Position numbers and translations under genes: made by a program. From contig NZ_CP035492.1 of NCBI RefSeq assembly GCF_004135365.1, forward strand, positions 4,014,501 to 4,078,500: a stretch of DNA of 64,000 nucleotides, given 5' to 3'. The notes under the pieces are model-generated. The model saw only the letters and a program-made list of their open reading frames with translations, had not been told where the DNA came from and searched no databases. Within the stretch, counting starts at the first letter, position 1. Every line of letters starts with the position of its first letter. Shown here in pieces: positions 17,703 to 26,764 of this stretch. This DNA is from Paenibacillus protaetiae (GTDB taxonomy: Bacteria; Bacillota; Bacilli; Paenibacillales; Paenibacillaceae).

Positions 17703-19436
17703 GTGATAAAGGAATTGTTATTGCAGTTTGTTGTTGCGTTATTCCCCGCAGTCGTTTATCAGCTTTGGCACGATTCGGACAAGCATTCGAATCGCGGAAA
17801 ACTTTACATATGCGCAGCCAGCGGTGTATCCATGCTCGTCTGCCTGCTGCTTTGCTATGATTTTCATGGTTTTGATATTGATTTTGGAATCGTTCCTTAT
17901 TTAACGGGCTCCCTGTACGGCGGAGTTCCGGGCATTGTTGTGCTAAGCGGCATTTACGTCCTCACGAGAGCGCCTATGCTGCAATCCGCCGGCGAAACGA
18001 TAGCATTCGTATCGTTCCTCGGCTTGTTTATGCTGGCGTTATTTAAGCTATACCCGTTGTTTAATGCAGCAAATGCAAAAAACAAATTGAAAATCAGCAC
18101 TTCCATCATCTCCGCAGCAGTTGGCTTTAATCTGCTCGCCTCTACGCTATATTTGGATTACACTTCCGTTAACTATACACCGCAAATTATTGCTGTTTCT
18201 TTCTTATCAATCATTTCCTGCTTGGCCGGAAGTTATTTTTCGGTTTTTATTATCGAGTCGCTGCGGCGCAACCGGCTGCTGGAGGACGAGATTCGCCTCG
18301 TCTCCGCAAACTACAGCAATCAAGTCGAGGCGCTCCAGCAATTTATTAATGAAACGGCGTTTGCGGTTTTGCTTGTTGACCATAACGGGCGTTTGACGCA
18401 TATTAACGAGCTGGGGATGAAGCTGTTTGCACTGATGCCGAATGACGGCAGCATACAGTATTTTATCGGCTGGCCGTATGAAACGATATTCCAGCCTCCA
18501 AATTCCGCTATTTGCGTTCATGCGCTGTCCAAGGCGCTGAAAGGCGAAAGAACGGTTCAGGAGCCAATTATCGGCGAAAAATATATTTATTTAAAAACAG
18601 CGTTCCCGCTTTACGCGGCGGCGGAAAAGGACGACATTACCGGCGCCGCGCTTATCGTCCAGGATATTACCGAAATTACGCGGCTGCGCAATGAGGTTGG
18701 CCGGATGGAGCGGCTTAGCCTGGTTGGCCAGATGGCGGCGAGCATTACGCATGAAATCCGCAATCCGATGGCGGTTATTCGCGGATTTGTCCAACTGATA
18801 CGCGAAAGAAGCCCTGCGGACCAGCAGCAGTATTTTCGGATCGTAATGGAGGAGCTGGACCGTACGAACAGCATTATTAACGACTTTTTGTCGCTGGCGC
18901 AAAACCGTGCCTTAACGATGGAGCTTGGTTCCTTAAACGAGCTTATCCTTCAGATGGCGCCGCTTCTGGAGGCGGACGCCAACATGCGCGGGCAAAGCGT
19001 CGTGTTGACGCTGCAAGAGCAGCTTCCTCCAATGATGATGAACGAGAAGGAAATCAAGCAGCTGCTCCTTAATATCGCCCGCAACGGCATGGAAGCGATG
19101 GGCGATGCAGGCATTCTTCATATTGAAACCCGGTCGAAGCCGGGAATTGTGGAGCTGCTGATCCGCGACGAGGGGATCGGGATCCCACAGGAAAAAATCA
19201 AGCAGCTGTTTGATCCGTTTTTTACAACAAAGCAGCGCGGGACGGGGCTTGGCTTATCGCTTTGCTTAAGCATAGCCGAACGCCATTCCGGCCAGATTGA
19301 TGTAGAGTCGAGCCCGGGAGCGGGGACAACATTTATTGTTGCATTTAACATTTCGCGACATAAGGGGGAGGCCGGCCGTGCATACTATGGAACGAGCGGC
19401 ATGCAAGAGCAGCTAAGGATGGAAGGAGGGGCATAA
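17703..19436 (+). CDS. KinB-like membrane sensor histidine kinase
   Basis: The 577-residue kinase has about six N-terminal membrane helices (residues 4-190) of the 5TMR-LYT type found in KinB. A PAS domain follows (about 205-330: ETAFAVLLVDHNGRLTHINELGMKLF), then the phosphoacceptor box ITHEIRNPMAVIRGFVQL (His near residue 350). The ATPase domain carries NIARNGMEAM, RDEGIGIP and GTGLGLSLCLSIAE. No response regulator is adjacent, typical of sporulation phosphorelay kinases that feed Spo0F. A GTG start at 17703 has an AGGGGGAGA site. The C-terminal tail after VAFNISRHK is unusual and overlaps the next gene's ribosome site. Confidence 0.9.
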   Translation: MIKELLLQFVVALFPAVVYQLWHDSDKHSNRGKLYICAASGVSMLVCLLLCYDFHGFDIDFGIVPYLTGSLYGGVPGIVVLSGIYVLTRAPMLQSAGETIAFVSFLGLFMLALFKLYPLFNAANAKNKLKISTSIISAAVGFNLLASTLYLDYTSVNYTPQIIAVSFLSIISCLAGSYFSVFIIESLRRNRLLEDEIRLVSANYSNQVEALQQFINETAFAVLLVDHNGRLTHINELGMKLFALMPNDGSIQYFIGWPYETIFQPPNSAICVHALSKALKGERTVQEPIIGEKYIYLKTAFPLYAAAEKDDITGAALIVQDITEITRLRNEVGRMERLSLVGQMAASITHEIRNPMAVIRGFVQLIRERSPADQQQYFRIVMEELDRTNSIINDFLSLAQNRALTMELGSLNELILQMAPLLEADANMRGQSVVLTLQEQLPPMMMNEKEIKQLLLNIARNGMEAMGDAGILHIETRSKPGIVELLIRDEGIGIPQEKIKQLFDPFFTTKQRGTGLGLSLCLSIAERHSGQIDVESSPGAGTTFIVAFNISRHKGEAGRAYYGTSGMQEQLRMEGGA

Positions 19437-19438
19437 AG

Positions 19439-19561
19439 TTGGCAGGCAAACCAAATGGAGACTCTTTCGAACAGCAGCGCCAAGCGGACCAAAACGCGAA
19501 AGGCAGCCGGCAGGCCGGGTACGATAAAAAAACAAAAGGACCTAATCGTCCGTCCACTTAA
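19439..19561 (+). CDS. Small spore-protein-like gene with TTG start
   Basis: A 40-residue, very hydrophilic product (SFEQQRQADQNAKGS, then GYDKKTKGPNRPST) is rich in Lys, Gln, Asn and Gly. The start is TTG at 19439, with GGAGGGG seven bases upstream, and a terminator follows. The composition recalls minor small acid-soluble spore proteins, but I cannot place it in a named family. It lies two bases after the sensor kinase stop and is probably co-transcribed, or read from a promoter within the kinase gene. Confidence 0.6.
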   Translation: MAGKPNGDSFEQQRQADQNAKGSRQAGYDKKTKGPNRPST

Positions 19562-19575
19562 ATAGCAAGCTCATC

Positions 19576-19613
19576 AAGCAACCGGATGCTCAATGCTCCG
19601 GTTGCTTTATTTT
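19576..19613 (+). terminator. Rho-independent terminator
   Basis: AAGCAACCGGA (19576-19586) pairs with TCCGGTTGCTT (19597-19607), followed by TATTTT. Confidence 0.85.
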
Positions 19614-19631
19614 CGAAGCAGGCGGTATAAT
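19602..19631 (+). promoter_or_regulatory. Promoter of the bacilliredoxin gene
   Basis: TTGCTT (19602-19607) and a perfect TATAAT (19626-19631) are 18 bp apart. The -35 box is formed by the end of the preceding terminator stem. Confidence 0.55.
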
Positions 19632-19672
19632 AGTAACTAAAATTAGGTTATTACAAAGGAGTGTTTCATACG

Positions 19673-20107
19673 ATGTCAATGTCATTTGAACGATATATGT
19701 TTGATATGATCCAACCGATGCGCGATGAGCTGACGCAAATTGGCGTTCAGGAGCTTCGTACGCCGGAGGAAGTGGAAGAAGCGCTTCCGAATGCGAAAGG
19801 CACCGCGCTTGTCGTTGTGAACTCGGTATGCGGCTGCGCCGCAGGCATGGCCCGCCCGGCGGTTGCCGATGCGCTGAACCATGAGATTGTTCCAGACCAT
19901 CTGTTTACGGTTTTTGCAGGGCAAGACAAAGAAGCTACGGCGAAAGCACGCGAATATTTTGCGCCGTACCCGCCGTCTTCTCCTTCGATCGCACTCATGA
20001 AAGACGGCGAACTCGTATATTTCATCGAACGCCATCAAATTGAGAACCGTTCCGCAGCGGAAATCTCGGCAGACCTCACTAGCGCATTTGAACGTTTCTG
20101 CAAATAA
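19673..20107 (+). CDS. BrxA/BrxB family bacilliredoxin
   Basis: The 144-residue thioredoxin-fold protein of the YphP/YqiW (DUF1094) family has the signature CGC active site in VVVNSVCGCAAGMARPA. Such proteins remove bacillithiol from mixed disulfides after oxidative stress. The ATG at 19673 is chosen because AAAGGAG (19656-19662) stands ten bases before it; the GTG at 19661 overlaps that site. It has its own promoter and precedes nadE by 14 bp, so the two are probably one transcript. Confidence 0.92.
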   Translation: MSMSFERYMFDMIQPMRDELTQIGVQELRTPEEVEEALPNAKGTALVVVNSVCGCAAGMARPAVADALNHEIVPDHLFTVFAGQDKEATAKAREYFAPYPPSSPSIALMKDGELVYFIERHQIENRSAAEISADLTSAFERFCK

Positions 20108-20121
20108 CAGGGGGAAACCAG

Positions 20122-20930
20122 GTGTCGTTACAAAACGAAATTATTAACCGCCTTGGCGTAAAACCGGAAATTGATCCGGATGCGGAAATACGCAAGCGCG
20201 TTGATTTCTTGAAGGAATATGTGCAAAAAGCCGGAGCAGCCGGACTGCTGATTGCCATTAGCGGGGGATCGACAGCGCGGTTGCAACCGGGCTTTGCAAG
20301 CAGGCGACGGATGAGCTGACGGAAGAAACCGGCCGGGAATATATGACGCTGGGGGTATTCCAGCCGTATTCCGAGCAGGCGGACATTCAAGACAGCTACG
20401 CGGTTGCCGAAGCTTTTAAGCTGAAGCATAAAGTGGAGACGAACATCGGCGAAGCAGTCGATGAAATCGCCATCGAAGTGGAACATGGCTTCAAAAAACT
20501 CGGCATGCCGCGCCATTTGAGCCGCGGCGGCAAAGGGAACATTAAAGCAAGAACACGTATGGTGATGCAATACGCGCTTGCTTTTGACCTGAACCTGCTT
20601 GTTGTCGGCACGGACCATGCGTCCGAAGCGATTACCGGTTTCTTTACGAAATGGGGCGACGGCGCCGTAGATATTACGCCGCTTAGCTCGCTGAACAAAC
20701 GCCAGGTCCGCCAGCTTGCCGCAAGACTTGGCGTGCCGCAAAGCGTCCTGGACAAAGCGCCTACAGCCGGCCTGTGGGACGGTCAAACGGATGAAGCGGA
20801 GCTTGGCATTACTTACGAGGCAAACAGCTCTTATTTGGAAGGTAAAGCTATTGATCCTGCTGCAAAAGAAAAGCTGGAAAAGCAATATTTAAAAACCGCA
20901 CATAAACGCGATCCGATTCCGGGCATTTAA
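20122..20930 (+). pseudogene. nadE: NH3-dependent NAD synthetase, frameshifted in the ATP-binding motif
   Basis: NadE amidates nicotinic acid adenine dinucleotide to NAD+. The GTG at 20122 follows CAGGGGG. The first frame gives MSLQNEIINRLG to LLIAISGG and then breaks. The next frame, one base back, gives DSAVATGLCKQ and continues normally through GRGGKGNIKARTRM-like and GTDHASEAITGFFTKWGDGAVDITPLS segments to a stop at 20930. The break lies in GGGGG at 20263-20267, inside the SGGxDS motif, and equals one missing G. The rest looks under normal constraint and NadE is usually essential, so a sequence error is the likely explanation. Confidence 0.9.
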
Positions 20931-20944
20931 GGAGAGGAGCGACA

Positions 20945-20984
20945 AGCAGCATAGAGGCCGCCAGCCGTCTATGCTGCTTTTTTT
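20945..20984 (+). terminator. Terminator after nadE
   Basis: AGCAGCATAGA (20945-20955) pairs perfectly with TCTATGCTGCT (20968-20978), followed by seven T. Confidence 0.9.
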
Positions 20985-21126
20985 GTAGCGTAAACGTTAT
21001 TGAATGCGCATACAATGGAGGTAAATGGAAAATGATGTAACAAACGATAAGTTGCTCTTAGATTGGCTATACTGCAAGTATAAAGCCAAATCCGGCTTAA
21101 GCCGGATGGAGCGGGGAGGAATCGTG

Positions 21127-21225
21127 ATGATTTATCGGGAAGGCGATTTGAAGACGGGTATCCTTAACGGGTTATTATTATCTATTCCGCTGTGGGGCAT
21201 CATTATCGGCTTATGCATCCGTTAA
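21127..21225 (+). CDS. Small single-helix membrane protein
   Basis: A 32-residue product has a charged start (MIYREGDLKTG) and one hydrophobic helix (ILNGLLLSIPLWGIIIGLCI). The ATG at 21127 has GGGGAGG seven bases before it. The frame could be extended to 21025, but that upstream part has no site and a different composition. Function is unknown. It lies between nadE and acpS and may be its own short transcript. Confidence 0.5.
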   Translation: MIYREGDLKTGILNGLLLSIPLWGIIIGLCIR

Positions 21226-21303
21226 TCGTGCAGAGGACAGATGCGATTGACGAGCGGCATACATTCTGATAATCTCGGCTTCATATGGAAGCGGGGGAAT
21301 GAA

Positions 21304-21702
21304 ATGATCGTTGGGGTTGGCCATGATGTGGCGGATATGGAAAGGTTCGAGAGCATACTGGGCGGCAAAACGGCCGAGCGGTTTATGATGCGCATATTGA
21401 CGGAACAGGAGCGGGAAGTGGCATCCCGCTATGAAGGCAAGCGCCTGGTCCAGTACGTCTCCGGAAGGTTTGCAGCCAAGGAAGCGGTTGTCAAAGCGCT
21501 GGGCTGCGGTATTGGCGGAACGGTCGGGTTTGAAGATATAGCTATCGTCCCTGATGCAAACGGGAAACCGCTATGCGCATTAAAGCCGGAAGCTTGGGAA
21601 CGGCTGGGGTTAAACATGGAAAGCCATAAGCTTCATGTGACGATTACCCACGACAAGGCGATTGCTTCGGCGGTTGCAATAGCGGAATGTCTGAGCGTCT
21701 GA
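21304..21702 (+). CDS. acpS: Holo-[acyl-carrier-protein] synthase
   Basis: The 132-residue enzyme moves the 4'-phosphopantetheine arm from CoA to acyl carrier protein. The family pattern is present: GVGHDVADMERFE near the N-terminus (metal-binding Asp), GRFAAKEAVVKALG (metal-binding Glu) and the C-terminal VTITHDKAIASAVAIAE. The ATG at 21304 starts directly at the conserved core and has GCGGGGGAA upstream; the longer opening from 21241 is not needed. A terminator follows about 25 bp later. Confidence 0.93.
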   Translation: MIVGVGHDVADMERFESILGGKTAERFMMRILTEQEREVASRYEGKRLVQYVSGRFAAKEAVVKALGCGIGGTVGFEDIAIVPDANGKPLCALKPEAWERLGLNMESHKLHVTITHDKAIASAVAIAECLSV

Positions 21703-21726
21703 CAGCGCTTCATGTCGGGAATAGAG

Positions 21727-21756
21727 AAATGAGCTGATCCGGCTCATTTTTTATTT
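21727..21756 (+). terminator. Terminator after acpS
   Basis: AATGAGC pairs with GCTCATT around a short loop, followed by TTTTTATTT. Confidence 0.75.
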
Positions 21757-21806
21757 GGCCAGGGACATCTTCTTCAAAAATCCGGAAAAAGGGACAAGCT
21801 GTTTGT

Positions 21807-21836
21807 TTGACATATATACCATAGGGGGTATACTAT
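21807..21836 (+). promoter_or_regulatory. copA promoter with CsoR-type operator
   Basis: TTGACA (21807-21812) and TATACT (21829-21834) are 16 bp apart. Between and over them lies ATACCATAGGGGGTAT (21816-21831), which fits the ATACC...GGGTAT pattern of the copper-sensing repressor CsoR. Copper would release the repressor. No csoR gene is in this window. Confidence 0.7.
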
Positions 21837-21891
21837 GTTCACAAAGAGGTAAACATTGGCCTATCTATGGTTATAAGGATGTGAAAAAAGG

Positions 21892-24102
21892 ATGGAGAAG
21901 GTTGACCTGCAGCTTGAAGGCATGTATTGCGCCGCTTGCTCCGCCCGGATCGAGAAGGCGTTAAATAAAATGAACGGCGTGTCCGAAGCCAACGTAAATT
22001 TGGCTTTGGAGGCGGCGCATATATCGTACAATCCGGCTGAGGTGTCGATTGAGGACTTTATGCGGAAAGTGGAGCAGCTCGGGTACAAAGCGCTGCCGAA
22101 GCAGGAGCAGGCGGACGAAGCCGAACGCCGGAAGCAGTCTGCCAGAAGGCAGGAGCTGAAGCTGGCGGCGTCGGCGGTATTGTCGCTGCCGCTGCTTTGG
22201 GCAATGGCGGCTCATTTTACGTGGCTGTCATGGCTGTGGCTGCCGGAGCTGTTTATGAATCCTTGGTTTCAGCTGGCGCTGGCGACGCCGGTCCAGTTTT
22301 ATATCGGACGGCAGTTTTATACCGGCGCTTATAAGGCGCTTCGCAGCGGAGGGGCAAATATGGATGTGCTCGTTGCTTTAGGCACATCCGCCGCTTATTT
22401 TTACAGCGTATATACAACAGTCCAGTGGGCGGCCGATGGCGGCGGCACCCATCACGCCCCGCAAATGTATTACGAAACAAGCGCTATTCTCATTACGCTC
22501 GTGCTGCTAGGCAAGCTGCTGGAATCGCTCGCGAAAGGCAAAACTTCCGATGCAATCAAATCGCTGCTCCAGCTGCAGCCTAAAACCGCTTTGGTCATAA
22601 GGAACGGCAAAGAGGTTACGCTGCCTGTGGAACAGGTATCGGCGGGAGACATGGTGGTCGTCAAGCCGGGCGATACGATCCCGGTTGACGGGCAAGTGAT
22701 GGAGGGAAGCTCTGCCGTAGACGAGTCGATGCTGACCGGCGAAAGCATGCCCGTTGCCAAGGCCGCCGGAGATACTGTCATCGGAGCGTCGGTCAACCGC
22801 AATGGCCGGCTTGTCATCCAGGCAACTTTTGTCGGCAAAGACGCTGCGCTGGCCCGTATTGTAAAGGCGGTGGAGGAAGCGCAAGGCTCCAAGGCGCCGA
22901 TTCAGCGCATCGCAGACCATATTTCCGGCATATTTGTACCGATTGTGGTAGCCATTGCGATTGCGGGTTTTGCTCTGTGGTACATCCTTCTTGATCCGGG
23001 CAATCTGTCTGCGGCTTTGGAAAGCGCGATAGCGATACTGGTCATTGCCTGCCCATGTGCGCTTGGCCTTGCGACGCCAACCTCTATTATGGCAGGTTCG
23101 GGCCGTGCAGCCGAGCTCGGCATATTGTTCAAGGGCGGAGAGCACCTGGAAAAAACACAAGCGGTCGATACGGTTGTGCTGGACAAAACCGGCACTGTTA
23201 CGGAAGGCAAACCGCGGTTAACGGATGTTGCGGCGGCCAGTGGCATGCCGGAGAAGGAGCTGTTGCAGCTGTTGAGCGCAGCTGAATCCGCTTCGGAGCA
23301 TCCAATCGCAGAAGCGATTGTAGCCGGTGCGCAGCTGCAAGGAGCCGAACCGCTCAAGGCGGACCGGTTCGAGGCATTTCCCGGCTTTGGCATCTATGCG
23401 ATGGTGGAAGGCAGGGAAGTGCTTGCCGGAACACGCCGTCTGATGGCGCAACACGGCATTGCTATTGCGAAGGCGCAGCTGGATGAGATGGAGCGCTTGG
23501 AAGAGCAGGGCAAGACGGTTGTATTGGCAGCCATAGACCGTAAGCTGGCCGGAATGGCGGCGGTGGCGGACACGCTGAAGGAAACATCCCGGGAAGCGAT
23601 CGCCCGGCTGCAGGCGATGGGAATTGAAGTTATAATGGCAACCGGCGACAATGAGCGGGCTGCGCGCACGATTGCGGCAGAAGCCGGCATCCGGGAAGTA
23701 AGGGCGGAGATGCTGCCGGAAGGCAAAGCGCTCGAAATTAAAAAGCTGCAGGAGCAAGGCAAAAAAGTCGCGATGGTCGGAGACGGCATTAATGACGCGC
23801 CTGCGCTTGCGACAGCGGACATCGGCATGGCTATCGGCACCGGAACCGGCGTTGCGATTGAAACAGCCGACATCACGCTGATGCGGGGCGATTTGAACAG
23901 CATCGCCGATGCGATCGGGATGAGCCGGAAAACGATGTCTAACATCCGGCAAAATCTGTTTTGGGCGCTTGGTTATAATGCGCTTGGTATTCCGATTGCC
24001 GCTTCCGGGCTGTTAGCCCCGTGGATTGCGGGAGCGGCTATGGCGCTAAGCTCCGTATCGGTCGTATTAAATGCGCTTCGCCTGCAGCGGGCAAAGCTGT
24101 AA
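21892..24102 (+). CDS. copA: Copper-exporting P1B-type ATPase
   Basis: The 736-residue pump has one N-terminal heavy-metal domain with GMYCAAC (about residues 10-16). Eight membrane helices are expected, including the CPC ion site ([13 protein letters not shown]). The actuator motif LTGESMPV, phosphorylation motif [11 protein letters not shown], the SEHPIAEAI nucleotide site and [16 protein letters not shown] are all present. The CPC motif and a CsoR-type operator upstream point to Cu(I) efflux. The start is ATG at 21892 with an AAGGA stretch upstream. The usual copZ chaperone gene is missing from both sides. A His/Met-rich secreted protein follows. Confidence 0.95.
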   Translation: MEKVDLQLEGMYCAACSARIEKALNKMNGVSEANVNLALEAAHISYNPAEVSIEDFMRKVEQLGYKALPKQEQADEAERRKQSARRQELKLAASAVLSLPLLWAMAAHFTWLSWLWLPELFMNPWFQLALATPVQFYIGRQFYTGAYKALRSGGANMDVLVALGTSAAYFYSVYTTVQWAADGGGTHHAPQMYYETSAILITLVLLGKLLESLAKGKTSDAIKSLLQLQPKTALVIRNGKEVTLPVEQVSAGDMVVVKPGDTIPVDGQVMEGSSAVDESMLTGESMPVAKAAGDTVIGASVNRNGRLVIQATFVGKDAALARIVKAVEEAQGSKAPIQRIADHISGIFVPIVVAIAIAGFALWYILLDPGNLSAALESAIAILVIACPCALGLATPTSIMAGSGRAAELGILFKGGEHLEKTQAVDTVVLDKTGTVTEGKPRLTDVAAASGMPEKELLQLLSAAESASEHPIAEAIVAGAQLQGAEPLKADRFEAFPGFGIYAMVEGREVLAGTRRLMAQHGIAIAKAQLDEMERLEEQGKTVVLAAIDRKLAGMAAVADTLKETSREAIARLQAMGIEVIMATGDNERAARTIAAEAGIREVRAEMLPEGKALEIKKLQEQGKKVAMVGDGINDAPALATADIGMAIGTGTGVAIETADITLMRGDLNSIADAIGMSRKTMSNIRQNLFWALGYNALGIPIAASGLLAPWIAGAAMALSSVSVVLNALRLQRAKL

Positions 24103-24208
24103 TCCGGTATAACAAGCTCCTTTTTAGGGAATGAATCGTGGAGACTGCATGGATCCGCTTCTTTACGCGGATTATGACGAGGAACCTTAAACAAGGAGTT
24201 GACCGTTA

Positions 24209-25198
24209 GTGATGCGTTTTGTTCGTCTAATAACCGTATATGCCATAGCATTCTCTATTTCGCTGTTGGCAGGTTGGGCGATCCGGGCCGCATGGCAGCC
24301 GGGCGCTCCGGATGCAGCCGGATATCCCCCGGAAGCAAGTGGGATTGCTGCAGAAGCATATGAACCGGAAAGGGATATGGGGATGAGCGGGCAAATGGGC
24401 TCCGGCGAACCTATTGCGGTTATGGCCGGCCGCCGCGCGGATGGCCATTCGTCCGAAGCCGGGGCTGGCACTGGCGCGCACCGGCATGAAGAAGGCGGCG
24501 ATACCGGCAGCATTAACGCCGATTGGAGCATTAACGGCGGAAAACAGCCGAAAGCCGGGCAGCCTGCAGTTATCCGGATTGCGGTTACAAGCGGCGGCCA
24601 GCCGGTGGAACACTTTGCATCCAGCCATGAGGCGAAGCAGCATCTGATTATTGTCAGCCGCGATTTGTCTTATTTTGCGCATGTTCATCCGGTTGATTTC
24701 GGCGGCGGACGGTTTGAGGTGAAGACCGTATTCCCTGCCGGCGGAGATTACCGGCTGATTGCCGATTTTGAACCGGAAGGCGCCGGACCGGTCCATCGGA
24801 TGACATGGATTCAAGCAGCCGGCCGCAAAGCTCCTGAAGTGCCTCTACAGCCCGATGACCGCTTGGCCCGTCTGGCGGACGGCGTCCGTGTCCAGTTAAC
24901 CGCTGAAAGCCCGCTGCAAGCCGGGAATGAAGTTACGCTTGCCTATAAGCTGGCGGATGAGAAAACCGGCGCTCCGGTAACGGATTTGCAGCCTTATTTA
25001 GGGGCGATCGGCCATGTCGTCATTTTATCAAGCGATGCCCGCCTGTATTTGCATGTTCACCCGCTTGAAAGCCAAGGCTCAGGGCCGGAAGCCAAATTCC
25101 AGACGGTATTCCCGCAAGCCGGCATCTATAAAATATGGGCGCAATTTAAACGGGAAGGCAGTGTTATAACGGTGCCTTTTACCGTCCGGGTTACATGA
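24209..25198 (+). CDS. Membrane-anchored His/Met-rich protein, probably copper-related
   Basis: The 329-residue protein starts with one hydrophobic helix (about residues 5-25: LITVYAIAFSISLLAGWAI), so it is anchored outside the membrane. A linker rich in Met, His and acidic residues follows (DMGMSGQMGSGE, GAHRHEEGGD). Two similar beta domains carry the motifs LSYFAHVHP and LYLHVHPLE. The HVHP motifs and the position 107 bp after copA suggest metal binding, but the family is not recognised by name. GTG at 24209 or ATG at 24212 could be the start; AAGGAG lies about ten bases before the GTG. Confidence 0.65.
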   Translation: MMRFVRLITVYAIAFSISLLAGWAIRAAWQPGAPDAAGYPPEASGIAAEAYEPERDMGMSGQMGSGEPIAVMAGRRADGHSSEAGAGTGAHRHEEGGDTGSINADWSINGGKQPKAGQPAVIRIAVTSGGQPVEHFASSHEAKQHLIIVSRDLSYFAHVHPVDFGGGRFEVKTVFPAGGDYRLIADFEPEGAGPVHRMTWIQAAGRKAPEVPLQPDDRLARLADGVRVQLTAESPLQAGNEVTLAYKLADEKTGAPVTDLQPYLGAIGHVVILSSDARLYLHVHPLESQGSGPEAKFQTVFPQAGIYKIWAQFKREGSVITVPFTVRVT

Positions 25199-25218
25199 TC
25201 CCGCGATCATTGCGTATA

Positions 25219-25286
25219 GCAGCTGTACCTTAGAACCGTACCTTTTGGTGAAGGCGGGTTCGCCGGTGCAGCTGTTTTTTGTTTGT
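25219..25286 (+). terminator. Probable terminator of the copper operon
   Basis: CAGCTGTACC (25220-25229) pairs with GGTGCAGCTG (25265-25274), one G-T pair, with a long 35-nt loop and six T after it. Confidence 0.6.
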
Positions 25287-25404
25287 GAAGTGAAGCAGAG
25301 CCGGAAGGAGACCAAGCAGCGGAAGACGAACCTATATAAAGCGAAAGCTTCATTTGCGAAAAAAGAAGCTTTGCGTAAAGATGACAACTAAGGAAGTGAA
25401 CATC

Positions 25405-25905
25405 TTGGAAGTGCGTCAAATGACCGCAGCCTATTTATTTCACGGCAGCCGTGTTTTATTAATTCGGAAAGAAAAAAGCCAGCTGCATGGCGAGCCTTTT
25501 TGGAGCGGGCTTGGGGGGCATATGGAAGCTGAAGAGCTGAACCATCCGCAAGCGACGTGTTTCCGGGAAATTCAGGAGGAGTCGGGACTGACCGATGAAG
25601 ACATTACAGGGCTGGAGCTGAAATATGTGCTGCTCCGCATTAAAGAACGGGAAATCCGGCAGCAGTTTGTGTACATGGGCTTCACAGACCGGACGGATGC
25701 CGTCCCCTCGGATGAAGGCGAGCTTGACTGGATCGAAGTATCCGAACTGATGGAGCTGCCTATGTCTGCGATCAACCGGTTTATGCTGGAACATTATTTG
25801 CTCAGCCCCAATCGTGAAGGCATTACGGTAGGCACGATTACGACAGACCTTGAAGGGAATCCGTGTATGCAGTGGGCGGAGCTGAAAGATCCCGGGCGTT
25901 TCTAG
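25405..25905 (+). CDS. Nudix hydrolase
   Basis: The 166-residue product has a Nudix box at about residues 32-56: GGHMEAEELNHPQATC then FREIQEESGL, giving the G...REIQEE.G metal-binding pattern. Strands around it (TAAYLFHGSRVLLIRK) fit the fold. The start is uncertain. The TTG at 25405 is chosen because AAGGAAG stands nine bases upstream; openings at 25354 (TTG) and 25381 (ATG) lack a ribosome site. The substrate, a nucleoside diphosphate derivative, cannot be inferred. The phosphatase gene follows after 63 bp. Confidence 0.8.
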   Translation: MEVRQMTAAYLFHGSRVLLIRKEKSQLHGEPFWSGLGGHMEAEELNHPQATCFREIQEESGLTDEDITGLELKYVLLRIKEREIRQQFVYMGFTDRTDAVPSDEGELDWIEVSELMELPMSAINRFMLEHYLLSPNREGITVGTITTDLEGNPCMQWAELKDPGRF

Positions 25906-25968
25906 CAGAACCGGCGGACCGAGATCCGGGCTGGAGCGGCGGCCGGATTGCAGAAGGGGGAATGGAAG

Positions 25969-26670
25969 ATGAGGACACTCGTTATAAGCGATATTCACGG
26001 ATGCCTGGATGAGCTGCGGGCTTTGCTCCGGCAAACCGGTTATACGCCGGGCGAAGACAAGCTAATATTGCTTGGCGATTATGTGGATCGGGGGCTGAAT
26101 TCCAAAGAAACGGTAGAAGAAGCGATCCGCCTTGTGAACAATGGAGCCGCCGCGATCCGCGGCAATCATGACCAGCGGCTGGCCGATCTGGTACGGAACG
26201 GCGGGGACGAGGTGGTACGCAAGTTTTTTGAGCATGGCGGTGAACAGACGTTCCGCAGTTATGCAGGGGTGCCTTCATCGGACATGAGCTTGTCTGCGTT
26301 CAGGCAGCTTATGTTAACCAAGTTCGCGCATCATCTCGCTTTTTTGGAAGAGCTGCCGTTTTATATCGAGGATGACCGCCACATCTATGTACATGCCGGG
26401 CTTCACCCGGACTTCAGCAATTGGAAAGAGCAGCCCGAATATAACTTTATGTATATAAAGGAACCTTTCTTATCCCGCCCTGCTGCCGTCAGCAAAACGG
26501 TCGTATTCGGCCATACCAGAACAGCCGATATTCACGGCTCGGCCAATATTTGGTTTGGCGGCGGCAAAATCGGCATTGACGGCGGCTGCGCATACGGCAT
26601 GCAGCTGAATGCGCTGGAAATCGCAAAGGACGGAAGCTACACCGCCCGCCATGTTGCCAGAGGCTGTTAG
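25969..26670 (+). CDS. PrpE/ApaH-like metallophosphoesterase
   Basis: The 233-residue phosphatase of the calcineurin-like family shows the ordered metal motifs SDIHGCLDEL, GDYVDRG and IRGNHDQRL, the HAGLHPD segment and a final FGHTRT. This is the PP2A/PPP-type pattern of bacterial Ser/Thr phosphatases and of diadenosine tetraphosphatases such as PrpE. The ATG at 25969 is preceded by AAGGGGGAATGG; an opening at 25948 lies across that site. The substrate is not clear from sequence. Confidence 0.88.
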   Translation: MRTLVISDIHGCLDELRALLRQTGYTPGEDKLILLGDYVDRGLNSKETVEEAIRLVNNGAAAIRGNHDQRLADLVRNGGDEVVRKFFEHGGEQTFRSYAGVPSSDMSLSAFRQLMLTKFAHHLAFLEELPFYIEDDRHIYVHAGLHPDFSNWKEQPEYNFMYIKEPFLSRPAAVSKTVVFGHTRTADIHGSANIWFGGGKIGIDGGCAYGMQLNALEIAKDGSYTARHVARGC

Positions 26671-26691
26671 CCGCCCGTTTCATGCCTGTGA

Positions 26692-26764
26692 AAAAATAAA
26701 GCTGGGAACGCAGCCGGCCGCCTTTTTGGCATCGCCCTTGCGTCATCCAGCTTTATTTTTTTTG
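26692..26764. terminator. Bidirectional terminator
   Basis: AAAATAAAGCTGG pairs with CCAGCTTTATTTT, with an inner AACGCA/TGCGT pairing, and T-rich sequence follows. It sits between convergent genes and overlaps the last codons of the cytochrome gene. Confidence 0.75.

Noticed and set aside
24149-24190. Short frame starting MDPLLYADYDEEP between copA and the secreted protein
   Set aside because: It has thirteen codons and no ribosome site.
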